In this document: piece after piece, positions 8,201 to 17,600 of the stretch | Position numbering within the stretch: position 1 is the stretch's first letter | Layout of the letters: every line of letters begins with the position of its first letter | Assembly: GCF_029691405.1 (NCBI RefSeq) | Contig: NZ_CP121467.1 | Location: forward strand, 868,001-932,000 | Reading direction: 5' to 3' | Source of the DNA: Streptococcus sp. D7B5 | Lineage (GTDB): Bacteria > Bacillota > Bacilli > Lactobacillales > Streptococcaceae | DNA length: 64,000 nt | Position numbers and translations under genes: made by a program | The notes under the pieces: generated by a model | Told to the model about the DNA's origin: nothing | The model's database searches: none | Seen by the model: only the letters and a program-made list of their open reading frames with translations

Positions 8201-10798
8201 GTGTTTGACATTGTTGATATCCCCCTCAGCATAGCTATGCTGGATTTTCGCATCTCGGTCTACTAGACCTGCAAGACCACCCACAGTCTGATCTGAACTA
8301 TTTGTGTTGGATGAAATGGCTACTGTCGCTTTTGACTTCGTCAGCAAAGCCCTGTTTCCTGTCAAATGACCGACCAGACCACCGATATTGTAGGCAGCAG
8401 TCGTTTCATAAGTGTTGATAATTCTTCCCTTGAAACTGCTCTCTGTGATGCTTGATTGGTCCGCCTTAGCCAGCAAACCACCGATACCACGTTCACCAGC
8501 CAGAACACCATCGACGTGAACTTGCTGAATCTTTGTGCCATTCTGGGCTTCATAGGCCAGTGAACCAATATCATCTTTCCCTGAAATGGAGACATTTTTC
8601 AGACTTAATTTTTCTACTTTAGCGCCACTCAAGGTTTCAAATAGAGGCTTTTTCAAGTTATAAATAGCATACTGCTTGCCATCTTTTTCACCGATCAACT
8701 GACCAGTAAAGGTGCCTTTGATATAGGATCTTTCATCAGGTCCCAACTCTACTTCGTTGGCGTTCAAGCTAGCTGCTAAATGATAGGTTCCAGAGAGATT
8801 CTGCTTGATAGCATTGACCAGGTTGCTAAAGGAAGTAAAGGTTGTCGTTTCCTCTCTAGCCTTCTTAGCTAGGTAGAAGGTGAAATTGTCAGCATATTTA
8901 TTTTCTAGCTCTTGCTGGAGTTTCTCGGCCTTGGCTGTAATTTTATAAACTGTCTGACCATCTTTCGTTTCAGCCGTTATTGAAGCGACTGGTAGATAGA
9001 CATCTTTAAATGACGAAGATTTAACCTTGACAAAGTAAGTGTCTGGATTACTTGGAACACCGTCTAAAGAAACGTGTTGTTTGTAAGTGCCATTGGTCTG
9101 ACTATACAACTCCAGATCCGAAACGTTTCTTAGCTCAAGCGTCTTCTCTGGATCTTTTTCTTTTGGTTTTTCTGTCGGAGTTTCCGGTTTTACTTGCTCG
9201 GTATTGCCAGTATATTCTGGAAGAGGAGCGACTTGTTCCGGTTCAACGATGGCTCCTGCTTGAGTTCCTGTATATTCTGGTAAGGAAGATTGAGTCTCAG
9301 GTTCCACAATCGCACCTGATTGAGTATCTGTATATTCTGGTTTTTCAGCTATCTCAGGGTCAACAATCGCTCCAGCTTGAGTTCCTGTATACTCTGGTGT
9401 TGGCGTCACTTGTTCAGGTTCTACGATTGCTCCAGACTGCTCGCCTGTATAGGCTGGTTTCTCAGTCGTTTCTGGTTCCACCAAATCCCCTGACTGGACA
9501 CCCCCAACCTCTGGCTCAACTTTTTCCGGCTCAACGATGGCACCAGCTAGAGTTCCCTGATACTCAGGCAATGGAGCGACTTGCTCGGGTTCAACGACTG
9601 CTCCTGCTTGGGTACCTGTATATTCTGGTCTTTCAGCTGTCTCTGGGGCTACAAACGCTCCCGCTTGCTCGCCTGTATATTCTGGTAATGGAGCCTGCGT
9701 CTCAGGCTCTCCCTTTTTTGCAGACTGAGGTGCTTCACTTGCAGCTACTGCCTTCTTAGTCCCTTTCTCTACTATACGTGGCAAAGCTTCTTCTACTTTA
9801 GTTGAGAGAACTTCCCTAGAAATTTCTTGGTTTTCAACAGTGAAAATGCGAACGAGTTCGACCTTCTTCCCAGCACGACCTTCTTGTTTGACATGGATGG
9901 TTCCCTCAGTTAGTTCTGGATTTTCCTGCACCACTTCTGAAACATCTAGTTTGGTTACAATTTCTTGGTCCTTGTATAGGAGCTCTGGTTTATTCACGCG
10001 ACCAGCCAAGACTTCATCCTGAGGATCCACACTAGCAAGACCAGACGGTTTTAGATCGGATGAATCTTGAGAAGGGATTGGTTTTTCAGCAGGGAGTGTA
10101 GGAGATGGAGCTTTCTGCTCATCTCCTGCCCTTTGTCCACCTTCGTTTGCTTGGAAATGAGGTTGAACAGTATAGTCAAGTTTCTGATCCCTAGCAGCAG
10201 TTTCTTGCTGATTAATCTCTTTGTCTTGCTTAATATAGCCTAGATAAGTATAACCTGATAAGGCACGTGGCAAAGGCAGACTATCTCCTTGGGATAATTG
10301 GTATTCCTGATTGTACTGGAGCAAAAGTTGATTTTCAATAGCCTGAACTGAAGAAGCCAAACCACTGCCCATCCCTGTTATCAAGACAACTTTCAAGAGA
10401 GCCTTCTTTTTGCCTTTCTTTTTCGATACGACAAAAATAAGGAAACCAATCGAAGCCAGAACTCCACCTGATAAAACGCTAGTAAGGCTATTCTGCCCAC
10501 CTGTATTGGGCAACTGACCTAGCTGAGCTTTCTCATCCATACGGTAGACTAGATAATAGGTACTCTCACTATCTTCAGCAATTTTCGGAATATCCTTGAC
10601 AATCAAGTCCTTTTCTTGCCCACTCAGCTCCGTTTCCGTCACATATTTGTAGTGAACAGCTGCATTTTCTTGAGCAAATACGGTCCCACTACTCGCAACG
10701 GACACAAAAAATAGGCTTGAAATCGAAGCTGACACAAGTCCAATTGCTAATTTTCGTAAGGAGAAACGATGCTGCTTCTCTCCAAAAATCTTTTTCAT
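5291..10798 (-). CDS. M26-family zinc metalloprotease (ZmpB/IgA1 protease type), 1835 aa
   Basis: Cell-surface zinc endopeptidase of the streptococcal Zmp/IgA1 protease family. From the chosen start: YSIRK-like signal (FSLRKLAIGLVSAS, 12-25), sortase motif LPNTG at 96-100 followed by a hydrophobic segment and KKKGKKK (the N-terminal LPxTG layout typical of this family), a low-complexity Pro/Glu repeat region of about nine 19-20-residue units (..PEYTGTQAGAIVEPE..), a GLUG-type beta-helix region (repeated IGGL(L/V)), and the protease domain with HEMTH at 1478-1482 and the third ligand Glu 20 residues later (1502). The start at 10798 has AGAGGA before it; the longer frame adds 27 residues not found in family N termini. 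I cannot tell from sequence whether IgA1 is the substrate. Confidence 0.93.
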   Translation of the reverse strand: MKKIFGEKQHRFSLRKLAIGLVSASISSLFFVSVASSGTVFAQENAAVHYKYVTETELSGQEKDLIVKDIPKIAEDSESTYYLVYRMDEKAQLGQLPNTGGQNSLTSVLSGGVLASIGFLIFVVSKKKGKKKALLKVVLITGMGSGLASSVQAIENQLLLQYNQEYQLSQGDSLPLPRALSGYTYLGYIKQDKEINQQETAARDQKLDYTVQPHFQANEGGQRAGDEQKAPSPTLPAEKPIPSQDSSDLKPSGLASVDPQDEVLAGRVNKPELLYKDQEIVTKLDVSEVVQENPELTEGTIHVKQEGRAGKKVELVRIFTVENQEISREVLSTKVEEALPRIVEKGTKKAVAASEAPQSAKKGEPETQAPLPEYTGEQAGAFVAPETAERPEYTGTQAGAVVEPEQVAPLPEYQGTLAGAIVEPEKVEPEVGGVQSGDLVEPETTEKPAYTGEQSGAIVEPEQVTPTPEYTGTQAGAIVDPEIAEKPEYTDTQSGAIVEPETQSSLPEYTGTQAGAIVEPEQVAPLPEYTGNTEQVKPETPTEKPKEKDPEKTLELRNVSDLELYSQTNGTYKQHVSLDGVPSNPDTYFVKVKSSSFKDVYLPVASITAETKDGQTVYKITAKAEKLQQELENKYADNFTFYLAKKAREETTTFTSFSNLVNAIKQNLSGTYHLAASLNANEVELGPDERSYIKGTFTGQLIGEKDGKQYAIYNLKKPLFETLSGAKVEKLSLKNVSISGKDDIGSLAYEAQNGTKIQQVHVDGVLAGERGIGGLLAKADQSSITESSFKGRIINTYETTAAYNIGGLVGHLTGNRALLTKSKATVAISSNTNSSDQTVGGLAGLVDRDAKIQHSYAEGDINNVKHFGRVAGVAGYLWDRTSNLEKHAGSLTNVLSDVNVTNGNAITGYHYNDMKVKDTFSSKANRVYNVTLVKDEVVSKESFEERGTMLDASQIESKKAVINPLTLPTVEPLSTSGKKDSDFSKVAHYQAKRALAYKNIEKLLPFYNKATIVKYGNLVNENSLLYQKEVLSVVMMKDNQVITDIVSNKQTANKLLLHYKDHSSEKIDLKYQADFAKLAEYSLGNTGLLYTPNQFLYDQSSIIKQVLPELQQVDYHSEGIRKTLGISPNVKQTELYLEDQFAKTKEHLEDSLKKLLSADAGLAGDNQVTKGYLVDKIKRNKEALLLGLTYLERWYNFSYGQVNVKDLVLYHLDFFGKGNASPLDTLIELGKSGFNNLLAKNNVDTYSISLASQHGTTDLFSTLEHYRKVFLPEKSNNDWFKSETKAYIVEEKSTIEEVKTKQGLAGTKYSIGVYDRITSATWKYRNMVLPLLTLPEKSVFVISTMSSLGFGAYDRYRNSEHKAGKALNDFVEENARETAKRQRDHYDYWYRILDNEGREKLYRTILLYDAYKFGDDTTSGKATVEAKFDSSNPAMKNFFGPVGNKVVHNQHGAYATGDGVYYMSYRMLDKDGAITYTHEMTHDSDQDIYLGGYGRRSGLGPEFFAKGLLQAPDQPSDATITINSILKHSTSDSTEGSRLQVLDPTERFQNAADLQNYVHNMFDLIYMLEYLEGQSIVKKLNVYQKMAALRKIENKYVKDPADGNEVYATNVVKELTAEEAQKLTSFESLIDHNILSAREYQSGDYERNGYYTIKLFAPIYSALSSEKGTPGDLMGRRIAYELLAAKGFKDGMVPYISNQYEEAAKQKGKTINLYGKERGLVTDDLVLDKVFEGKYSSWAAFKKAMYKERVDQFGNLKQVTFKDPTKPWPSYATKTINSVTELQALMDQAVLQDAVAPRWSDYKPEIDSAVHKLKRAIFKAYLDQTKDFRTSIFKK
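9195..9700 (-). repeat. Pro/Glu-rich tandem repeat inside the 1835-aa protease gene
   Basis: About nine 57-60-bp units encoding variants of PEYTGTQAGAIVEPEQVAPL. One unit has drifted to VGGVQSGDLVEPE and the last is partial. The region spaces the catalytic part from the membrane anchor and is a likely place for copy-number change. Confidence 0.85.
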
Positions 10799-10877
10799 TC
10801 TATATCCTCTCAACTTTTCAACCTCTATCAAGAAAATAACTAGTATTATATTTTGATATAGGTATTTCACATCCACC

Positions 10878-10906
10878 ATTATACTATAAAAATACTTCCT
10901 TGTCTC
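10878..10906 (-). promoter_or_regulatory. Promoter of the 1835-aa protease gene
   Basis: Minus strand GAGACA (901-906 of the 10-kb block), 17-bp spacer, TATAAT (10878-10883). It is about 80 bp upstream of the start and differs from the promoter shared by the other two protease genes. Confidence 0.6.
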
Positions 10907-10976
10907 AAATAAATGCTTTAGATTTCACGAATGTTAAAGCTTATTTATCCTGTAAAATTTATCTGTCGTTGATGAC

Positions 10977-11000
10977 AAAAAAAGAAGGCTAATCGCCTTC
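10977..11000 (-). terminator. Terminator after DUF4064-like copy B
   Basis: Minus strand GAAGGC-GATTA-GCCTTC followed by a run of seven T. It separates the small membrane gene from the protease gene downstream. Confidence 0.85.
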
Positions 11001-11032
11001 TCTTATTTGAAAATATTCCTAACAAAAAGTCA

Positions 11033-11413
11033 TTATTCTTGAATCTCGAATTTTTTCAAAAGTCCAAAATAGAGGGATCCACCAATGATTGTCAGAATTC
11101 CTCCTACCCATCCCAAGAATGGGATCAATCCAACAGAACCACCCACGATAAACAAAACAGACGGTGCAGGAGTCACACGCTTATCGTCCTTGTAATATAC
11201 AATAGACACAATTCCTAAAACCAAGACAGCAATTTTTACCAATGCCAAAATGATTGAAAAAATCGTCAATATACCAACTGTTGCATCAGAGTCCTCCGTC
11301 GCCGCAGCAGCCCCAACAGCTATCATAAACATAACAAGAGGTGCCAACAGCAAGACGATACCTGAAATAAGACCAAAAATCGCATTTACGCGAGCAAGTG
11401 TTTTTGTTTTCAT
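11033..11413 (-). CDS. Small four-helix membrane protein (DUF4064-like), copy B
   Basis: 126 residues with four membrane helices (FGLISGIVLLLAPLVMFMIAV, ILTIFSIILALVKI, VLVLGIVSIVYY, VLFIVGG..GWVGGILTIIGG). Paralog of the gene at 4759-5139, same length and same C-terminal GG..GW.GG.L.I.G pattern. It lies downstream of the 2141-aa protease gene exactly as copy A lies downstream of the 1835-aa one, so a protease + small membrane protein pair was probably duplicated. Between it and the protease gene upstream is a strong hairpin, so it likely has its own promoter. AGGAG is present ahead of the ATG. Confidence 0.72.
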   Translation of the reverse strand: MKTKTLARVNAIFGLISGIVLLLAPLVMFMIAVGAAAATEDSDATVGILTIFSIILALVKIAVLVLGIVSIVYYKDDKRVTPAPSVLFIVGGSVGLIPFLGWVGGILTIIGGSLYFGLLKKFEIQE

Positions 11414-11607
11414 CCGAATCTCCTTAAAAAATTTTTACAACTATCATTTTATCACATTTTCATGAAAAACAAAAGAAATTTCAAAATGAGTATACTAGAT
11501 GGTGAATGATTTCAAATTTCTCTCCAGACATTTAGACTAAGAACTCTGTCATGTATCAATTTGTTTGTAAATTCATTCGTCTTCTCCACTGAGCAAGCCA
11601 TTCACCT

Positions 11608-11634
11608 AAAAAAAGAAGATCACTTGGATCTTCT
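11608..11634 (-). terminator. Terminator after the 2141-aa protease gene
   Basis: AGAAGATC (11614-11621) / GATCTTCT (11627-11634), loop of 5, with an A run on the left giving T's on the minus strand and T's on the right as well, so it can work in both directions. It is 28 bp beyond the stop. Confidence 0.85.
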
Positions 11635-11661
11635 TTTTCCGTATCTATCTTTGCAAAAAGC

Positions 11662-14600
11662 TTATCTTTCAAAGATAGACTGTCTGAAATCATCTGTGGC
11701 ACGTAGATAAGCGTTGAAAATACGATACTTGAGTTGGGCGACGCTACTCTTGGAACTGTCTGATAAGGCACGATCAATGTTCTTAGCTGAGGCATCCGCT
11801 AGTACTGCTAAGTACATATAATCTTGTAATTCCTCATAAGAAGAAATCGTAATTTGTCGTTTGCTATCTAATTTTCCTGCTTCAAACTCGATAGTGATGG
11901 GGCGAAGGAAGTTTTGAGCCTTGTTGTATCGCTCATTTAGCATAGCTTTCTTCAAATCCTTCCATGATTCATACTGACTACCGTAGAGATTTTTAAGGAT
12001 CAGATCATCTCCAACTACTCCGACATCTCCTCTGTTCCAGATTGAGTAGGTCTTGTTTCCTTCTTTGAGGGCTTGGCCAGCGTATTGACCAGATACATAT
12101 GGGACAAATCCTTGCTGGTAACCTTTGTCTCCGAGCAATTCATAGGCTCTACGGCGGAACATAAGCCCACCAGGTGCACCAGTTGGATTGTCCAGAGCTG
12201 CATAGAAGGAAGCAAACATATTGATGACATAGTAGCCATTTCGTCCAAAGCTAGCTGTATCCCAACCATCGCGACGACCAATGATATTATGGTCAACCAG
12301 AGCATCGACAGATTTTAGTTTGGCTGCTTCTTCGGCAGTTATAGGGACAATTCGATCATCAGCGTGAGCTTGTTTACCATAAGACGTATTCTCAAATTTA
12401 TAATTTTCAGCCTTACGGTACCATTTCATTTTCTGTTGATCAGTTAGAACTCCAGTAACAATATCCCCTTCTACATAATCCAGAAGGTTCAGTACATCAA
12501 AGACTCCATGCATGTAGTCGCGAAGAGCATCTGCTGAGGAGAATCGGGCAACAGGATCATAGGTATGGTAACGTGTGGTCGAATCTTTATCTCCCTGATA
12601 GAAGCTATTGAGCACGAGACCTTTTTCGCTAACATTGGTTACAGACTCTAACATTCCTGTAGCAAAACTCTCAGGTCCTTCACCCTCACGACGACCATGT
12701 CCTTCAAAATAGATAGAACCATCCGAGTTGTGGGTCATTTCATGGGTATAGACCATGGTTCCAGAAGCTCCCAGCATCTGGTCATAGACGTAGAAGACTT
12801 CATAACCATTGGCAAAGGCTCCTAGTCCATTGTCTCCGTGATATTTGCCAGCAGGGCCAAAGAAATTGTACATAGCAACTGAGGTCTTATCATTACGCGG
12901 AGCCCAATATTGCTGGCCTTTATCATTATAAAGAAAGAAACCGTCTGTAACGATCACCCGTCTGAATAGAGTGTCTTTCCTGTTTGGACTTAGAATGTTG
13001 TACCACATGTCATAGTGGTTTCGTTGCCATTCAGCTGATTGATCCACAAGTTTTTCAACGTGTCGATGGAGTTCCTCACCTGAGAGAACTCTGCCACCTT
13101 CTTTCCTGTAGCCTCCAAAGCTACCAAAGGCAATGGTCGACATATTGCTGATGATATAGACATCTCTTTCAGGTAAGGTCAGAAGTTGGAGGACCATTTG
13201 CTTGAAGCCCCAATCTCCCTGAGTCAGTCTGTCGTAGACCTTGATTGTATACTTACTCTTACGATCTGCATTGTCTTGCTTAGCCTGAATTTCTGGCAGA
13301 CTTGAACGAGCCTCTACGATATAAGCCTTAGTATTTTCCTTGAACCATTCACTGTTGGTTTTGTGTGGCAAGAAGAGTTCACGCAGACTTTCTAAGTAAG
13401 CAAAGAGGTCTCCTTTGCCTTTTTCCTTGGCTAGAGATTGTCGGTAGGCATTGAAGTTGTTTTGGGCTCGAAGATTGCCCATTCCAGAGTTCCCGAGAGC
13501 GATGATAGTATCCAGTGTCGAAGCTGCTTGATTGCCAAAGAAATCAAACTTATAGGCATTAAGATCTTTGGTATTGAAAGTTCCATAGTTGACATTGTAC
13601 CATCGGTTGAGATAGGTCAGACCAAGCATGAAGGCCTCTTTGTTCTTCAGAATTTTTTGGCTAATCGCATCCGCTACGGCAGGGCCTAGGGTGTTGATCG
13701 ACTTGTCAACTGAAAGTACCTTGAGGAGCTCCTGACCTAGTTCAGCTTTGATTTGTTCAAAGGCTTTTTCCAGATAAAGATCATCTAAGGAAGCTGTTTC
13801 ACCAATCCCTAATACTTTACGCACTGCAGCCGAGTCATAGGTCACAGATTTGAGTTCATCCAAGACACTCTCTTTAATAGACTGGTAGTCAGATAGGAAG
13901 ACTTCTGGCGTATAGAGTAAATTCTTATCAGCAATGCTATATTCTGCAATCTGGCCATTGGCAAAATCACCCTTGTAGGTCAGATCAAGATAAGCGATCG
14001 TCTTATCTGCATAATGCAACATCAGTCTATTGATTTCACCCTTATGGCTGTTGACATCTGTTATCAGTGTCTCATCTTTCATCGGAACCACATCTAGCAG
14101 GGCTACTTTGTTGAGTTTATCATCTTCAGCTAATTGGTTAGCTGTATGAACGATGAAGTCTTTGTTGTAGAATGGTAATAGTTTTTCTACATTTTCGTAG
14201 GCTTGCTTTCTGGACTCCTGAGCTCCCCTCACTCGACTATAGTCTGTTTGATGCTGGTAAGCTTGCTGCAATGGCTCTTGGTCCGTCAAGTTCGAAGTGA
14301 TTCTAAAGGACTGACGTTTGGCTTGCGCATCGGCCTCTGAAATAGAACGGACAAAACGCTCATCTTTTCGATTTGCTGTAGTTCCTTCAAGAACATAAGA
14401 GTCCCGAACAGAAGCCTCAGGATAGGGATCTCCTGTCATCGCATGACCATTTTGAACCTTGACACTGGTCAAGACATTTCGGACCTGTCCATTGTTCCAA
14501 GTAGACCCGATTGCTCCACCGACTTGGCCAGAATGACCTCCATTCTGGATAGAACCACTCACATAAGAAGTTTCTAATCTAGCTCCATTTTGCAAGCGAC

Positions 14601-17600
14601 CAATCAAGCCTCCAACACGCTGGTCTCCGTTTCTACCCGTTACTTGGATAGATACATCTGCCTGACTCTTCTGCGCCAGTGATTGGTTGCCGTGGAAATT
14701 ACCGACCAGGCCACCAATATTGTACTCCTGCCCTCCATCTTGGGTGCTGGTGATGGATCCTTTAAAGGCAACATTGGTTAGTTTTGTGTTTTGGGCAACT
14801 CCTACGAGTCCACCGATATGCTTGTTCCCAGATAGACTACCACTTACAGAAACATCCGTAATCGTTGCGTTCTGAGCGTTGCTAGCCAAGGCCCCTATAG
14901 AATCCTTGCCTGTAACTGCAGTCGATTTCAAGGTCAGTTGCTGGATGGTGGCATTTTTCAAGGTTGCAAAGAGTGGTTTTGCCAAGTTGTAGATGGTATA
15001 ATCTTTGCCATCCACTCGGCTAGTTAGGCTACCTGAAAATTCTTCTGGTACATAGCTTGTCGCAGACTGTTCCAACTGGAGTTCATCTGCTGAAACATCC
15101 GCTCCTAATGTGAAGTTTCCAGTCGGGTTTGACTTCATGGCCTCTACGAGCGCTTTGAAGGACGTATAGACACCTTCTTGACTAAGAGGCGTTTTCGGCA
15201 GTTCAAAAGAGTAATCTGGACGATAATGATCCCCTTCTCCCTCGACGAGCTGATTAGCTGATACCGTTACGGAATAGGCATTGCCCTTATCTGTAATCTT
15301 AGTAACAGGTAAGAGCATATCCTTGAACTTGTCTGACTGAATGCGGACATAGTAGTTGTCCAAATCAGACGGCACTTCCGACAGGGATAGGTAACGTCGG
15401 TAGCGACTACCATCTTTACCGTACAGTTCGATACGATCAATATCTTTGATTTCAACCTTCTTATAATCTAGCTGAACTGGACGTTGATCCTCTATACTAG
15501 TTTGTTCCCCTTGACCCAGGTCATATTTCATGACAGTTTTGAGGGTATAAGGAGTATAGTAGTCCAAGTCATCAAGCGTCAATTTTTGAGTGAGATCCAC
15601 AAGGTCGACTTCCTTAATTAACGTTTCACCCTTGTATAGCTGCACTTTGGCTGATTGATAGCTAGCTGTAGCATCCGTCAAGTGATAGCTAAGAGAAACT
15701 TGGCGTTTGTCTTCTTCCTTCTCGACACGGACTAGAGAGAGGGTTGGTTTTCTCTTGACACCATCCAGAGCTTGACGAGCGGCCTCGAGATCCGTCCGAA
15801 CTTGATCGACCAAGGCTTGATTGGCGAAAGGATTGTCCAAAACGAGCTTGGCCTGATCTAGAGCACGGCGATAGCGGAGTTTGGTTTGTTCATCAGCATA
15901 CTGGTAAGCAACTGTAGACTGAGTCACATCCTTCATGTCAAATTCAACTCCAAGAGTTTTCTTATCAACAGGTTGGCCGTCTAAATTATTCTTAGCAGTT
16001 TCAAGGGCTTTTTTCAAAGAATCAACCTGTTCTTGACTAGCATGAGATGCCTCAAAGAGAGCTTGGGCATTTGCGACTGCCTGTTTATAAGACTCTTGAT
16101 CTGCAGTGGTATCATTGAAATACTGATGCGTTTTCTGAATGCTATCGGCCTCCTCCACTAATTGGTGTAAGGGTTCGAGGTCGAGAGTTCCTTTTTCTGG
16201 TTCCACAGGAGCGTGATCCACATTTGTAGAAATTGGTTTTGTACCGACTTTGATAATCTGAGGAACTGCTTCTTTTGTGATAGTGTTAGAGATTTCCTCT
16301 GTATTTTCGACTTTTCCATCTACTAAATACTGACGAGTCACAATCGTACGGACGCCCTCTTGACCAGCTTGGCTAACTTCCCTTTGCCCCAAAGGCAGGT
16401 CTGCACTTTCCACTTCCTTAGTTGGATAGGGTTCGGCCACTGTTGTGGTAACGTCCTTTTCTTCAACGTTTAAGCTTGGAACTTCATTTACAGGAGCGTC
16501 TGTTGGTTTCTCGCTAACAGGAGCTGTTCCGACCGTTACGATCTCTGAGACCGCTGGAGTCGTCACTTCGTTGGAGATTTCCTGGCTTCTCTCTACTTTG
16601 CCATCTACTATGTACTGACGGGTGACAATCGTACGGACGCCATCTTGACCAGCTTGGGTTATCTTGGTCTGGCCAACTGGTAAGCTATCACTCTCTACTC
16701 GTTCTCGAGTGTAGGGTTCTGCTACCGTCGTAGTAACATCCTTTTCCTCAACCTCTAGACTTGGAACTTCATTTACAGGAGCGTCTGTTGGTTTCTCGCT
16801 AACAGGGCCTGTTCCAACTGTTACGATTTCTGAGACCGCTGGAGTCGTCACTTCGTTAGAGAGTTCCTGGCTTCTCTCTACTTTTCCATCTACCATGTAC
16901 TGACGGGTGACGATTGTACGCACGCCATCTTGACCAGCTTGAGTTATCTTGATTTGGCCAACTGGCAAGCTATCACTCTCTACTCGTTCTCGAGTGTAGG
17001 GTTCAGCCACTGTTGTGGTAACATCTTTTTCTTCAACGTTTAAGCTTGGAACTTCATTTATTGGAGCGTCTGTTGGTTTCTCGCTAACGGACTCCCCTGG
17101 GCTTGGTTTTGTAGGAGAAGGGATCTTGCTTCCGACTTTTCTAATCTCAGAAGTCGGCTCAGTCGTTACCTGATTGGAAACCTCCTCTGTATGGATCACC
17201 TGACCATTTAAAAAGTAGCTGCGGGTCACGATGGTACGACTACCATTTTTCCCTGCCTGAATCACCTCAGTTTGACCTTGCGGCAAATCATCCGCCTCTA
17301 CTTCCACCACTTGGAAAGGAATAATCTCTGTACGACTGGTATCTTTACTATCAACCTTTAACTCTGGTTGTTCAAATACAGGAGCATCACTTGGTTTCTG
17401 AGAACGATACTCTTCCTGCGCTTGGCTTCCGTTCGAAGTTTGGACTGGAGTATCAATAGGAGCCGAATGATTCAACTCTTTCTTGCCATCAACTGGAGAG
17501 TTTACTTCTTTTTGAGATTTCAAATACCCTACATATTGGTAGCCTTCAATCGTAAGTGGGGATTGCAATGTTTCCCCGACCTGTACAGTCAATTCCTGAT

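Noticed and set aside
9052-9759. 235-codon plus-strand open frame
   Set aside because: Antisense to the Pro/Glu repeat of the 1835-aa protease; Leu-rich periodic translation mirrors the repeat.
11556-11795. 79-codon minus-strand frame at the end of the 2141-aa protease gene
   Set aside because: It overlaps the protease C terminus out of frame and passes through the terminator hairpin.
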